A stretch of 64,000 bases of DNA from Clostridiales bacterium (GCA_019420275.1 JAHZHN010000004.1:183450-247449); one strand, 5' to 3'; counted from the first letter of the stretch, positions 45,378 to 55,147 are shown. Numbers and translations are program-made. The notes: generated from the letters alone by a model not told the origin.

Positions 45378-48300
45378 ATGAAGAAAAAAGCGTTGTATAA
45401 GGACATTATCCGAACTATACGCAGGACACTGCCAAGATTTTTGTCGATTTTTTTTATTGTTGCCCTTGGAGTGGCATTTTACTCAGGAATTCGCGTGACA
45501 GAGAAAGACATGAAGATTACAGCAGACCGGCAGTTTGATGAAAGCAGCTTTATGGATCTAGAGGTTCTGGGAACTCTGGGACTGTCAGATCAAGATTTAA
45601 AAGCTATACAGAATCTTTCGGGTGTTGTCAAGGCAGAAGGTTCTTATTCGGTGGATACAATCTGCCAAAAAGAAGGAGAACAGGATGAATATGTAACCAA
45701 AGTGATGTCGGTTACAGATGAGCTGAATAAAATTGAGGTAACGGACGGCAAAATGCCTTCCACTCAGACAGAATGTCTGGTAGACGAACACTTTGCTGAG
45801 GAAAATCAGCTGAAGGTTGGAGATATCCTCGTATTATCATCCGGTACGGAAGATGCCCTGAGTGATACACTGAAGGAGAGCAGATTTAAGATAACGGGAA
45901 TTGGGAAGTCTTCTGCATATCTGTCCATGGAGCGAGGCAGCAGTGATATAGGAAGCGGAAGCATCAGCGGATTTCTTATCGTACCAAAAGAGGCATTTTG
46001 TCTGGATGTCTATACGGAAATTTACATAAAGGCCAAAGATGCGCAGAAAGAGCTTTCTTATACAGATTCTTATGATGATACGGTGGCAAGGACTCAGGAT
46101 CAGCTGGAAGGCATTCAGGATCAGCGGAATGAAGAACGTCTGCAGGAGATTCAGGATGATGCCAATGATGAAATTTCCAGTCAGGAAGAGGATTTCCAGA
46201 AAGAGAAGAGTCAGGCCTTGAAGGAACTTTCAGATGCCAAGAAACAGCTGGAAGATGCAAAAAAGCAGATTGACGATTCTGAAGAGACATTAAACAGCAG
46301 GCAAAAAGAACTGGAAGACGGTGAAGCGGAAATAAAAAGAGGCTGGGAAGAGTACAACAATGGCTTAAAACAAATCAGCGAAGCAAAGAAAAAAATCCAA
46401 AGCGGGAAAGCTGCGCTGGAGAAAGAAGAACAGAAACTTACATCCAGTGAGAATCAGATACAGCAGCAGGAAAAGACACTGGAAGAATCAGAACAGAAAG
46501 TACAGAAAGAAGAAGCAGAGCTGAAATCATCTCAGCAGCAGCTGGAAGAGAAAGAAAAGACGCTGGATCAGCTGGAAGAACAGATTGCACAGTACGAGAA
46601 ACTGCCGGATGTATCTGAGGATGAACTTAGTGAGATGAAACAACAGCTGGAAGAAGGTCAGGAGGCTGTCCAGACTGCCCGGCAGCAGCTGGATGCGGGA
46701 GAAAAAGAAATCAGTGCAGCCAAGCAGCAGATAACAGAAAGCAGACAGCAGCTGGAAAGTGCAAAACAACAGCTGACAGAAGGCAGGAATGAAATCAATG
46801 CTTCCAAACAGCAGCTGAAGACATCTGAAAATGAGATCACAAAACAGGAAACGAGCCTTGCCCAGGCGAAACAAACGCTTCAGCAAAATGAGAAGAAGAT
46901 TGTTCAGGGAAAGCAGCAGCTGGAAAGTGGAAAGAAACAGATCGCAGATGCTAAGGCTGAGTATCAAAGTGGCCTAAAGGAATATCAGGATTCTGAAAAA
47001 GAGGCTAAAGAAGAATTTGAAAAGGCAGAAAAGAAAATTCAGGATGCGAAAGATAAAGTCAATGATATGGAAAAAGGAAGCTGGTATATCCTGAACAGGA
47101 AACAAACCCAGTCTTATGTGGAATATGGGGAGGAAGCGGCCAGGATTGGTGCAATCGGAAAAGTATTTCCGGCTATCTTTTTTCTGGTTGCGGCATTGGT
47201 AAGCCTGACAGCAATGACCCGTATGGTAGAAGAACAGCGCACTCAGATTGGAACTATGAAAGCGCTGGGTTATGGCGGCAGAGATATTGCGGCCAAATAT
47301 CTAATATACGGCATGGCAGCAACAGTCACTGGAAGTGTTATCGGAGCGGTGATTGGAGAAAAAATACTGCCAAAGATTATTATTGAAGCTTATAAGATGA
47401 TGTATGTTGGCCTGGGGACAGTTCAGGTACCTTTGGAGGCACAGTATACACTTATGGCTTCAGGAATTGCGATTGGGGTTGTAATTCTTGCGACTATGTC
47501 TGTTTGTTATAAAGAACTGCGTGAGAAGCCAGCTCAGCTTATGCGCCCTGCGGCTCCGAAAGAAGGCAAAAGGATTTTTCTGGAAAGAATTCCTTTTCTG
47601 TGGAAGCGATTAAGCTTTATTTGGAAAGCGACCATGCGGAATATGTTTCGGTATAAGAAAAGATTTTTTATGATGATTTTTGGAATCGGCGGAAGTATGG
47701 CGCTGATGCTGGTGGGATTTGGACTGAAGGATTCTATTTCAGCAATATCGGATTATCAGTTTCACAGGATCATTCGGTATGATATATCAATTGGATTAAA
47801 GGAGGGAGCAGGAGAAGAAGAAAAAGAAGAGCTGCTGCAGTGGCTTTCTAAGAAAGATAAAGTCACAGCAGTAAAAGAAGTCAAAGAAACAACAGTGGAT
47901 CTCGAGGCCAATGGCGAAACCCTTTCAGCATCTTTTATTATTCCGCTGGATTTAAAAGACTTTAATGATTATATTTCTCTGCAGGACCGGAAGACCGGAC
48001 AAAAAGAGAAATTAGGAACGGATGGAGTAATTCTGGCTGAAAAAACAGCATCTTTGCTTGATGTAGAACCGGGAGACGAAATAGCCATTAACGAAGGAGA
48101 AGACGGATCTGTCAAAGTCAAAGTAGCCGCCCTAACGGAGAACTATATGATGAACAAGATCTATATGTCTCCTGCGCTTTATGAGAAGCTGTATGGGGAA
48201 GAGCCGGAGGCAACCAATATTTACTGCTGCACCAGTAATGTTTCTAAAAAATGGGAGAATACGGCTGGAAGTCAGATTCTGGATCAGAATGGTGCGGGAT

Positions 48301-48755
48301 CAGTGTCTTTTGTTTCAGATGATGCGCAGACCATGATGGATATGGTGGCAAATCTGAATATCGTCGTGGCTGTATTGATCGTATCTGCAGCACTTTTGGC
48401 ATTTGTAGTATTATATAACCTAAATAATATTAATATTTCGGAACGCCGTGCCGAACTGGCGACAATTAAGGTGTTGGGATTTTATGATCTGGAAGTGGGA
48501 GAATATGTGTACCGCGAAAATGTGATCCTGACTATCCTTGGAATTATTGCGGGAATGGGCATGGGAATATTGCTGCACCGATATGTGATTTTGACGGCAG
48601 AAGTCGATTTGATCATGTTCGGAAGAAGCATTTATATGGCAAGCTATGTTTACAGCACCTTGCTGACCATTGGATTTGCTGTCATGATCAATTTCCTGAT
48701 GTATTTTCAGCTGAAAAAAATTGACATGGTAGAATCTTTGAAGAGTACGGAATAA
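45378..48755 (+). CDS. FtsX-like permease with long periplasmic-side coiled coil
   Basis: 1125 residues; start chosen at ATG 45378 (TAGGG six bases upstream), though 45363 and 45372 are in frame. Membrane helix 1 is at about 17-40. A MacB-like domain follows, then a Lys/Glu/Gln-rich coiled coil of roughly 340 residues (about 240-575) with repeats such as KQQLTE and ESRQQLE. Two FtsX membrane domains lie at about 600-710 and 995-1115. Pairs of this kind shift force across the membrane for peptide resistance, lipid or cell-wall functions. The substrate is not evident. Confidence 0.85.
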   Translation: MKKKALYKDIIRTIRRTLPRFLSIFFIVALGVAFYSGIRVTEKDMKITADRQFDESSFMDLEVLGTLGLSDQDLKAIQNLSGVVKAEGSYSVDTICQKEGEQDEYVTKVMSVTDELNKIEVTDGKMPSTQTECLVDEHFAEENQLKVGDILVLSSGTEDALSDTLKESRFKITGIGKSSAYLSMERGSSDIGSGSISGFLIVPKEAFCLDVYTEIYIKAKDAQKELSYTDSYDDTVARTQDQLEGIQDQRNEERLQEIQDDANDEISSQEEDFQKEKSQALKELSDAKKQLEDAKKQIDDSEETLNSRQKELEDGEAEIKRGWEEYNNGLKQISEAKKKIQSGKAALEKEEQKLTSSENQIQQQEKTLEESEQKVQKEEAELKSSQQQLEEKEKTLDQLEEQIAQYEKLPDVSEDELSEMKQQLEEGQEAVQTARQQLDAGEKEISAAKQQITESRQQLESAKQQLTEGRNEINASKQQLKTSENEITKQETSLAQAKQTLQQNEKKIVQGKQQLESGKKQIADAKAEYQSGLKEYQDSEKEAKEEFEKAEKKIQDAKDKVNDMEKGSWYILNRKQTQSYVEYGEEAARIGAIGKVFPAIFFLVAALVSLTAMTRMVEEQRTQIGTMKALGYGGRDIAAKYLIYGMAATVTGSVIGAVIGEKILPKIIIEAYKMMYVGLGTVQVPLEAQYTLMASGIAIGVVILATMSVCYKELREKPAQLMRPAAPKEGKRIFLERIPFLWKRLSFIWKATMRNMFRYKKRFFMMIFGIGGSMALMLVGFGLKDSISAISDYQFHRIIRYDISIGLKEGAGEEEKEELLQWLSKKDKVTAVKEVKETTVDLEANGETLSASFIIPLDLKDFNDYISLQDRKTGQKEKLGTDGVILAEKTASLLDVEPGDEIAINEGEDGSVKVKVAALTENYMMNKIYMSPALYEKLYGEEPEATNIYCCTSNVSKKWENTAGSQILDQNGAGSVSFVSDDAQTMMDMVANLNIVVAVLIVSAALLAFVVLYNLNNINISERRAELATIKVLGFYDLEVGEYVYRENVILTILGIIAGMGMGILLHRYVILTAEVDLIMFGRSIYMASYVYSTLLTIGFAVMINFLMYFQLKKIDMVESLKSTE

Positions 48756-48770
48756 GAAAGGACAAGAAAA

Positions 48771-50132
48771 ATGAAAATGAACGATTTAATTATTTATCAG
48801 ATTTTTCCATTAAGAGCATTTGTAGATGAAGAGACAGAACACGGAATTCTTGAAACTGTGGAATGGATTCCGCATATTAAAAAAGTCGGGGCAAATGCAA
48901 TTTATTTTTCACCGGTGTTTGAGTCTTCAGAACATGGATATGATACGAAAGACTACAGAATAATTGATCACAGACTTGGAACGAATGAAGATTTTAAGAA
49001 AGTCTGTGTCAAGCTGCATGAGGCCGGAATCAAAGTGATTTTGGATGGTGTATTTAATCATGTGGGAAGAGAATTCTGGGCATTCCAGGATGTCTGTGAA
49101 AAAAAATGGGATTCTGCTTACAAAGACTGGTTCTGTATCAATTTTGACGGAAACAGCGGCTATAATGATGGTTTTTGGTATGAAGGATGGGAAGGTCATT
49201 ACGAACTGGTAAAATTAAATCTTGACAATCCTGATGTGAAGAAACATTTGCTGGAATGTGTGAAGCTGTGGATGGATGAATTTAAGATTGATGGTCTTCG
49301 TCTGGATGTTGCATATATGTTAAATCGCGGATTTATGAAAGAACTGGCTGATTTTGTAAGAAATGAAAAACAGGATTTCATTTTAATAGGAGAAATGCTC
49401 CACGGAGACTATAATGAGCTGGCAAACGGCCAACTGCTTGATTCTGTAACGAATTATGAATGTTACAAAGGACTGTATTCCAGCTGCAATACACATAATA
49501 TGCACGAAATAGGATACTCACTCAACCGGCAGTTCGGTCCGGAGGAGTGGACGCTTTACAAAGGCCTTCCATTGTACAGTTTTGTCGATAATCATGATGT
49601 GGAGAGGATTGCAACTCAGCTGGAAGATAAAGAGCATCTGCCGCTGATTTATGCGCTTATGTATGCAATGCCGGGAGTTCCTGGAATTTACTACGGAAGT
49701 GAATGGGGAATTGAAGGAAAGAAAGAAAAGGGAAGCGATAATAGTTTAAGACCGAGAATTCATCCGGAAGATTTGGTGGAAAACGAGCTGACAGAATATA
49801 TTGGTCATTTATCTGAAATTCGAAAAGGAAGTCCGGCATTACGATATGGAAATTATGTGCAGCTTGCGATTGAACCGAATGTATTGGTATTTGAAAGAGA
49901 AGGGGAAGGAGACCGGATTATCGCGGCAGTTAATATTGGAGATGAGGAACGCGTGATGCATTTTAATGCCAGAGCGGGCATGGGAATTGATCTGGTATCC
50001 GGTGAAAAGATTGATTTCGGAGGAGGACTGAGAGTTCCGCCAAAGACGGCGCTGCTGATCCGAACAGAAGAGGCCTTGAATCGAATGGAAGACAAGACGA
50101 CAAATCAGACACAAGACGCAGTGATTTCTTGA
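48771..50132 (+). CDS. GH13 alpha-amylase family enzyme
   Basis: 453 residues, no signal peptide, so cytosolic. GH13 motifs: DGVFNHVG (region I), GLRLDVAY (region II; Asp nucleophile), LIGEML (region III; Glu acid) and FVDNHDVERI (region IV). Likely breaks maltodextrins or related alpha-glucans. Sixteen bases after the permease gene with AAAGGA as ribosome site, so it may be co-transcribed by chance. Confidence 0.9.
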   Translation: MKMNDLIIYQIFPLRAFVDEETEHGILETVEWIPHIKKVGANAIYFSPVFESSEHGYDTKDYRIIDHRLGTNEDFKKVCVKLHEAGIKVILDGVFNHVGREFWAFQDVCEKKWDSAYKDWFCINFDGNSGYNDGFWYEGWEGHYELVKLNLDNPDVKKHLLECVKLWMDEFKIDGLRLDVAYMLNRGFMKELADFVRNEKQDFILIGEMLHGDYNELANGQLLDSVTNYECYKGLYSSCNTHNMHEIGYSLNRQFGPEEWTLYKGLPLYSFVDNHDVERIATQLEDKEHLPLIYALMYAMPGVPGIYYGSEWGIEGKKEKGSDNSLRPRIHPEDLVENELTEYIGHLSEIRKGSPALRYGNYVQLAIEPNVLVFEREGEGDRIIAAVNIGDEERVMHFNARAGMGIDLVSGEKIDFGGGLRVPPKTALLIRTEEALNRMEDKTTNQTQDAVIS

Positions 50133-50157
50133 CTTTTATGTTAAAAACATATAAAAT
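50129..50157 (+). promoter_or_regulatory. Promoter of rny
   Basis: TTGACT (50129-50134), 17 bp spacer, TAAAAT (50152-50157). It overlaps the end of the GH13 gene and would start RNA near 50164. Confidence 0.65.
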
Positions 50158-50205
50158 TAAATGAGTGCGAAAGCACAAAAATTGAATAAGGAGGAAACCT
50201 GTGGA

Positions 50206-51753
50206 GTGTTTGGTATTGTTATAGCCATTATCGCAACACTGGCGGTCTCAGTTCCGGTCTCCGTTTTGACAGCGAATGCGCGGAACAAGAAAGCGATGGA
50301 AATCACCATCGGGAACGCAGAGGACAAAGCCAGAGAGATTATAGATGAAGCAATCAAAGCAGCCGATGCAAAAAAGCGGGAAGCTTCTTTAGAAGTAAAA
50401 GAAGAAACTATAAAAGCGAGACATGACTTTGAAAAAGAAACAAAGGAACGCAGGGCAGAACTGCAGAAGTATGAGCAGAGAGTTCTTTCCAAGGAAGAGT
50501 CAGTGGAAAAGAAATCTGAACTTTTAGAGCGCAAAGAGCAGTCTTTGGCGGCGAAAGAAAAGAATGTTGAATCTGAGAAAGCTCATGTGCAGGAACTGAA
50601 GTCAAAACATCTACAGGAACTGGAGAGAATTTCCGGTTTGACCTCTGATCAGGCAAAAGAACAATTATTATCAGCAGTAAAAGAAGACGTAAAACACGAG
50701 ACAGCAATGTATGTCAAAGAGATGGAAACCAGGGCCAAGGAAGATGCGCAGAAGAGAGCAAAAGAATATGTGGTGACTGCAATCCAGAAATGTGCAGTGG
50801 ATCATGTTGCAGAGACGACAATTTCCTTAGTCCAGCTTCCAAATGATGAAATGAAGGGCCGTATTATTGGACGGGAAGGAAGGAATATCCGATCCATTGA
50901 AAATATTACAGGTGTGGAATTAATTATTGATGATACCCCGGAAGCAGTTGTACTTTCAAGTTTTAATCCAGTGCGTCGAGAGATTGCGAGAATCGCGCTG
51001 GAGAAACTGATTGTAGACGGAAGGATTCATCCGGCCCGCATCGAAGAAATGGTGGAAAAAGCCACAAAAGAAGTGGAAAATCAGATGCGGGAAGAAGGAG
51101 AGGCAGCGACTCTGGAACTGGGAGTCCATGGAATCCATCCGGAGCTTGTCAGACTGCTTGGAAGGATGAAGTTCCGGACAAGTTATGGACAGAATGCGCT
51201 GAAACATTCCATGGAAGTTGCTCAGCTTTCTGGACTTCTGGCAGCGGAAGTCGGTGTGGATGTCCGTATGGCAAAACGTGCGGGACTGCTTCATGATATA
51301 GGAAAGGCGATCGATCATGAAGTAGAAGGTTCTCATGTAGAACTTGGTGTGAATTTATGTAAGAAATACAAAGAAAATCCAATTGTGATCAATGCGGTTG
51401 CGTCTCATCATGGAGATGAGGAACCTGAGTCAATGATCGCTTGTCTTGTGCAGGCGGCTGACGCAATTTCTGCGGCAAGACCAGGTGCGCGAAGCGAGAC
51501 ATTGGAAAGTTACACCACAAGATTAAAACAGCTGGAAGAGATCGCAAATTCATTTCAAGGTGTTGATAAATCTTTTGCTATTCAGGCAGGTCGGGAAATT
51601 CGGGTTATGGTAGTTCCTGAACAGATTAGTGATGATGATATGATTTTGTTGGCAAGGGATATTTCCAAGCAGGTGGAAGAGAACTTGGATTATCCGGGAC
51701 AGATCAAAGTAAATGTTATCAGAGAGTCACGAGTTGTAGACTATGCGAGATAA
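50206..51753 (+). CDS. rny: Ribonuclease Y
   Basis: 515 residues from GTG 50206, which has AAGGAGG 11 bases upstream. The ATG at 50161 is rejected: it lies inside the promoter region and lacks a ribosome site. With the GTG start the protein opens with the expected membrane helix (MFGIVIAIIATLAV). Then a long coiled coil (to about 190), a KH domain (MKGRIIGREGRNIRSIE) and an HD domain (HDIGKAIDHE, with HSMEVA before it). Length matches B. subtilis RNase Y (about 520). It begins mRNA decay at the membrane. Confidence 0.92.
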   Translation: MFGIVIAIIATLAVSVPVSVLTANARNKKAMEITIGNAEDKAREIIDEAIKAADAKKREASLEVKEETIKARHDFEKETKERRAELQKYEQRVLSKEESVEKKSELLERKEQSLAAKEKNVESEKAHVQELKSKHLQELERISGLTSDQAKEQLLSAVKEDVKHETAMYVKEMETRAKEDAQKRAKEYVVTAIQKCAVDHVAETTISLVQLPNDEMKGRIIGREGRNIRSIENITGVELIIDDTPEAVVLSSFNPVRREIARIALEKLIVDGRIHPARIEEMVEKATKEVENQMREEGEAATLELGVHGIHPELVRLLGRMKFRTSYGQNALKHSMEVAQLSGLLAAEVGVDVRMAKRAGLLHDIGKAIDHEVEGSHVELGVNLCKKYKENPIVINAVASHHGDEEPESMIACLVQAADAISAARPGARSETLESYTTRLKQLEEIANSFQGVDKSFAIQAGREIRVMVVPEQISDDDMILLARDISKQVEENLDYPGQIKVNVIRESRVVDYAR

Positions 51754-51761
51754 GAGACAGA

Positions 51762-51788
51762 GGCGATAGAGTAATTCTATCGCCTTTT
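51762..51788 (+). terminator. Intrinsic terminator after rny
   Basis: GGCGATAGA (51762-51770) pairs perfectly with TCTATCGCC (51776-51784), then TTTT. Confidence 0.9.
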
Positions 51789-51815
51789 CCAATGGAACAG
51801 GAAGGAAGGGATAAA

Positions 51816-52349
51816 ATGAATGGTTATGAGAAAATAGAACAAAGACTGATCCATCAGGGAAAAGTAGTAGGATTTTATGAAGATATCGTGAAACTGCCAA
51901 GCGGGAAAACGGTGGTATGGGATCTGGTAAAACATAAAGGTGCAGCTGCAGTTGTTCCGGTTACAGGAAGAGGCACGATTCTTCTTGTGAAACAGTATCG
52001 AAACGCATTGGACCAGGAGACACTGGAGATTCCAGCAGGAGGGATTGAACCGGGAGAAACACCCTTGGAATGTGTGACCAGGGAGATTGAAGAAGAAACG
52101 GGATTTAAAGCAGGGCATATAGAACATCTGATGACAATTATTACGGCCATTGGCTTTTGTGATGAAAGGATTCCGATTTATGTTGCGACTGATCTTAAGC
52201 CGTCAAAGCAGCATTTAGATGAGGATGAATTTATTGATGTGAAGGAATTTACAACTGACGAAATAAAAGAAATGATATTTGATGGAAGGATTATTGATGC
52301 AAAAACCATAGCAGGAGTTTTGGGATATCTGTCTTCAGCAAACAAATAA
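51816..52349 (+). CDS. ADP-ribose pyrophosphatase-like Nudix hydrolase
   Basis: 177 residues from ATG 51816, after GGAAGGAAGGG. The Nudix box is seen as GGIEPGETPLECVTREIEEE and TGF (about 78-100). VVPVTGRGTILLVKQYR before it is usual for ADP-ribose pyrophosphatases (NudF type). It cleaves ADP-ribose or similar compounds; the substrate is inferred from subfamily pattern. Confidence 0.88.
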   Translation: MNGYEKIEQRLIHQGKVVGFYEDIVKLPSGKTVVWDLVKHKGAAAVVPVTGRGTILLVKQYRNALDQETLEIPAGGIEPGETPLECVTREIEEETGFKAGHIEHLMTIITAIGFCDERIPIYVATDLKPSKQHLDEDEFIDVKEFTTDEIKEMIFDGRIIDAKTIAGVLGYLSSANK

Positions 52350-52368
52350 AGGAATGATCGTGGAAAGA

Positions 52369-52403
52369 GCCGCATAGGATATACTATGCGGCAGTTTTAT
52401 TGT
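52369..52403 (+). terminator. Intrinsic terminator
   Basis: GCCGCATAG (52369-52377) pairs perfectly with CTATGCGGC (52384-52392), then AGTTTTATT. Confidence 0.8.
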
Positions 52404-52454
52404 ATGGAGATTCTGTCTGAAGCTGCTGAAAACTGATCTTAAGGGGAGGATGAT

Positions 52455-53021
52455 GTGGAAAGGAGAAGGTTTTTTGCAGGACTGTTTTTGATGATCGGAC
52501 TGGTTCTTGGAAGTTTATTTACTAATTTTGTGTACAAGGATTATTTGGCCTATGGAGGACAGATTGATTCTCTTGTGCTGAACAATAAAGACTTGTATGT
52601 ATCAAGCACAAGTTTGCTTCCGTATATTTTATTTAAGAGAGGAAAACAGTATGGAATTCTGTTTCTTGCGGGATATCTTCTGCAGCCACTGGTGTTCTTA
52701 TTTGGAAGCATGTTCTGCCTCGCTTTTTTTCTTGGCTCTATGCTGTCCCTGCAGATTATTCAGATGGGGCTGAAAGGACTGATCATTGTTTTGTTCAGTT
52801 TTTTCCCTCATTTTATATGTTATGGGATTTCAGCGGCACTGCTGTTTCGCAGAAATGTCCAGGAAAGTCAAAGAGAAGGAACAGACTTCTATTACGAAAG
52901 CCGTTCCTTCTCAGAAAAATTTTCTGTTCAATTAGAAATTGTTCTTGTTGTCATCGGATGCATATTGGAAAGTTATGCAAATCCGGCCCTTATGGAAGAG
53001 GTGCTGAAGTTATTTTCTTAA
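52455..53021 (+). CDS. SpoIIM-like membrane protein
   Basis: 188 residues from GTG 52455, after GGGGAGG. Four to five membrane helices; the final one (VIGCILESYANP) resembles the end of stage II sporulation protein M/DUF95. SpoIIM helps engulfment during sporulation in endospore formers. The gene meets the reverse-strand DAHP synthase tail to tail, overlapping by 4 bp. Confidence 0.55.
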   Translation: MERRRFFAGLFLMIGLVLGSLFTNFVYKDYLAYGGQIDSLVLNNKDLYVSSTSLLPYILFKRGKQYGILFLAGYLLQPLVFLFGSMFCLAFFLGSMLSLQIIQMGLKGLIIVLFSFFPHFICYGISAALLFRRNVQESQREGTDFYYESRSFSEKFSVQLEIVLVVIGCILESYANPALMEEVLKLFS

Positions 53022-54046
53022 ACATTGTCTGCCATTCGGTAAAGAAGAGCGGAGGACTTGTCCCAGCCAAGACAAGGATCTGTGATGGATTTTCCATAGA
53101 TACCGTTGCCGATGGACTGATTTCCGTCTTCGATATAACTTTCAATCATGATTCCTTTTACCAAAGATTTGATTTCCGGCAGGAAGCTTCTGCTGTGAAG
53201 GACTTCCTGGACGATACGCGGCTGCTGATTCCACTGTTTTCCAGAATTGGAATGGTTTGCATCCACAATAACAGCCGGATTTTTCAGCTGGAATTTTTCA
53301 TACATATATGCAACCCTTGTGAGATCCTCATAATGATAGTTTGGAATGTTGTTTCCATGACGGTTGACAGAGCCTCTTAAGATTGCGTGAGTTAATGGGT
53401 TTCCATCTGTTTTTACTTCATATCCGTTGGCAATGAAATCGTGTGGATGCTGACCGGCTGTGATGGAATTCATCATGACGGTCAGGTCACCGCTGGTAGG
53501 ATTTTTCATTCCGGCAGGAATATCAAAGCCGCTGACAGTCAAGCGGTGCTGCTGATTTTCAACAGAGCGGGCTCCGACTGCAACATAAGATAAAATATCC
53601 TCCATGTATGGCCAGTTGCCTGGGTAAAGCATCTCATCCGCAGCTGGCATATGGAATTCTTTGAGAGCGTCCAGATGCAGCTTTCTGACCGAGCGCAGTC
53701 CGGCAGCCATATCTGGAGCCTTTTCCGGATCCGGCTGATGGATCATGCCTTTGTATCCGTCTCCGGTCGTCCGCGGCTTGTTTGTATAAATGCGGGGGAT
53801 GATCAGGAGTTTTTCCTTCAGATCTTTTTGTACTCTGGCAAGACGGCCGAGGTAATCCATAACAGCTTCTTCGTTGTCAGCCGAACAAGGTCCGATGATA
53901 ACAATAAATTTATTGGATTCGCCGGTAAATACCTTGCGGATTTCTTCATCTTTGTCTGCTTTTATCTTCTTTAACTCTTCATTCAGCGGAAATTCTTCTC
54001 TCAGTTCTTCAGGAGAAGGCATTTTTGCGATTCTGTGCATTCCCAT
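53018..54046 (-). CDS. 3-deoxy-7-phosphoheptulonate (DAHP) synthase, type I
   Basis: 342 residues. It joins PEP and erythrose-4-phosphate, the first step of aromatic synthesis. IIGPCSADN (about 50-58) and PRTTGDGYKG, AGMKNPTSGDL and VDANHSNSGK match the AroF/G/H family. A ribosome site AGGAGAC lies before ATG 54046. It is far from the trp operon but in the same pathway; amino acid feedback type cannot be read. Confidence 0.93.
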   Translation of the reverse strand: MGMHRIAKMPSPEELREEFPLNEELKKIKADKDEEIRKVFTGESNKFIVIIGPCSADNEEAVMDYLGRLARVQKDLKEKLLIIPRIYTNKPRTTGDGYKGMIHQPDPEKAPDMAAGLRSVRKLHLDALKEFHMPAADEMLYPGNWPYMEDILSYVAVGARSVENQQHRLTVSGFDIPAGMKNPTSGDLTVMMNSITAGQHPHDFIANGYEVKTDGNPLTHAILRGSVNRHGNNIPNYHYEDLTRVAYMYEKFQLKNPAVIVDANHSNSGKQWNQQPRIVQEVLHSRSFLPEIKSLVKGIMIESYIEDGNQSIGNGIYGKSITDPCLGWDKSSALLYRMADNV

Positions 54047-54082
54047 AATTCAGTCTCCTTTATCATACAATTCGTAATTTAT

Positions 54083-54111
54083 AGTTTATCAAATAATGGT
54101 GCGGGTGTAAA
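54083..54111 (-). promoter_or_regulatory. Possible promoter of the DAHP synthase gene
   Basis: On the minus strand: TTTACA (54111-54106), 17 bp spacer, TAAACT (54088-54083). The -10 matches only four of six bases. Confidence 0.45.
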
Positions 54112-54133
54112 GTAAGGAAATTGTAAGAGAGCC

Positions 54134-54162
54134 TTTACAAAAGAGAGAAGATTGTCTATAAT
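54134..54162 (+). promoter_or_regulatory. Promoter of the FMN riboswitch transcript
   Basis: TTTACA (54134-54139), 17 bp spacer, perfect TATAAT (54157-54162). Confidence 0.85.
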
Positions 54163-54233
54163 AATTAAGAAATCAGAGAACACTTTCATTCTCTGAAAAC
54201 TGAATATTGAAGTAGAGAAGAGAATATTTCTCC

Positions 54234-54372
54234 AACTTCAGGGCAGAGTGAGATATGTGTGCATATCAATTCTCGACTGGTGGTGATGCCCTCTGGGATA
54301 AGTCCACGAGCTTCGGCCGATGAGGTTAGAATCCTCAACCAACAGTATAGTCTGGATGAAAGAAGTGAAGGA
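54234..54372 (+). promoter_or_regulatory. FMN riboswitch (RFN element)
   Basis: CTTCAGGGCAGAGTGAGAT, then CTCGACTGGTGGTGAT, AGTCCACGAGC, and finally AGTATAGTCTGGATGAAAG match the RFN consensus in order. P1 forms between CTTCA (54236-54240) and TGAAG (54366-54370). FMN binding is expected to stop expression of the transporter gene. Confidence 0.95.
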
Positions 54373-54390
54373 ATGGTGTGAATGCACCGT

Positions 54391-54450
54391 TCTCGTTTGT
54401 AGTGCCCTGTCGTTTTGTGTCAGTAATGCAGAAGCGAGAGGGATTTTTTT
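54391..54450 (+). terminator. Terminator of the FMN riboswitch
   Basis: TCTCGTTT (54391-54398) pairs with AAGCGAGA (54432-54439), with one G-T pair; a run of seven T follows GGGA. Confidence 0.7.
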
Positions 54451-54504
54451 ATTTCCGGAACAGCCAAAAAGGCAGGCCTGGGAAGAACAGCCAAAAAGGA
54501 GAAT

Positions 54505-55128
54505 ATGATGATGACAGGAGAGACAATGACAATGAAAACAGAAAGAGTAAATATCCGAACAATAGCGGTAACAGGTATGCTGGGAGCCTTAGCAACAATT
54601 TTAATGTTTCTGGAATTTCCGATTCCGATGCTGATTCCGCCGTTTATTAAGTTTGATTTTTCAGAACTTCCGGCACTGCTGGCTGCGTATGCCATGGGAC
54701 CTGTTTCTGGAATTGCGGTGTGCTTTATAAAAAACGTAATCAATCTTTTGCATTCACAGACAGGAGGTGTTGGAGAACTTTCTAATTTTATTTTGGGAGT
54801 ATGCTTTGTTTTGCCGGCCGGTCTGATTTATAAGAGAAAAAAAACACAGAAAAATGCGCTGATCGGAGCATTTGTGGGAGCCGTTTTGATGGCGGTTGTC
54901 AGTGTATTTTCAAATTATTTTATTGTTTATCCGGTATATACGAATTTTATGCCAATGAGTGCGATTCTAAGTGCATATCAGGCAATCAATTCTAACGTGT
55001 CAAATTTATGGGATGCGCTTATCTGGTTTAATATGCCGTTTACTTTTGTAAAAGGGTTGTGCAGTGTTGTGATTACTTTCTTGATTTATAAGAGAGTATC
55101 ACCAGTTTTGAAAGGTACAGGAAGATAA
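54505..55128 (+). CDS. ribU: RibU-type riboflavin ECF transporter S component
   Basis: 207 residues with five to six membrane helices. TGMLGALATILMFLEFPIP near the N-terminus and the KNVINLLHSQTGGVGELSNF loop are typical of S components for riboflavin. It works with the shared ECF A/A'/T energising module, which is not in this window. AAAGGAGA precedes the first ATG; 54508 or 54511 are alternatives. The FMN riboswitch upstream supports the substrate. Confidence 0.92.
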   Translation: MMMTGETMTMKTERVNIRTIAVTGMLGALATILMFLEFPIPMLIPPFIKFDFSELPALLAAYAMGPVSGIAVCFIKNVINLLHSQTGGVGELSNFILGVCFVLPAGLIYKRKKTQKNALIGAFVGAVLMAVVSVFSNYFIVYPVYTNFMPMSAILSAYQAINSNVSNLWDALIWFNMPFTFVKGLCSVVITFLIYKRVSPVLKGTGR

Positions 55129-55147
55129 AAGATAAGGAAAAAGAAAG

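Noticed and set aside
46527..46967. Reverse-strand frames in the permease coiled coil
   Set aside because: They are shadows caused by the Lys/Glu/Gln-rich repeat on the + strand.
50161..50205. ATG start for RNase Y
   Set aside because: It is at the transcription start and lacks a ribosome site; GTG 50206 fits better.
54320..54508. 62-residue and 90-residue frames upstream of ribU
   Set aside because: Both lie within the FMN riboswitch and its terminator and have no ribosome site.
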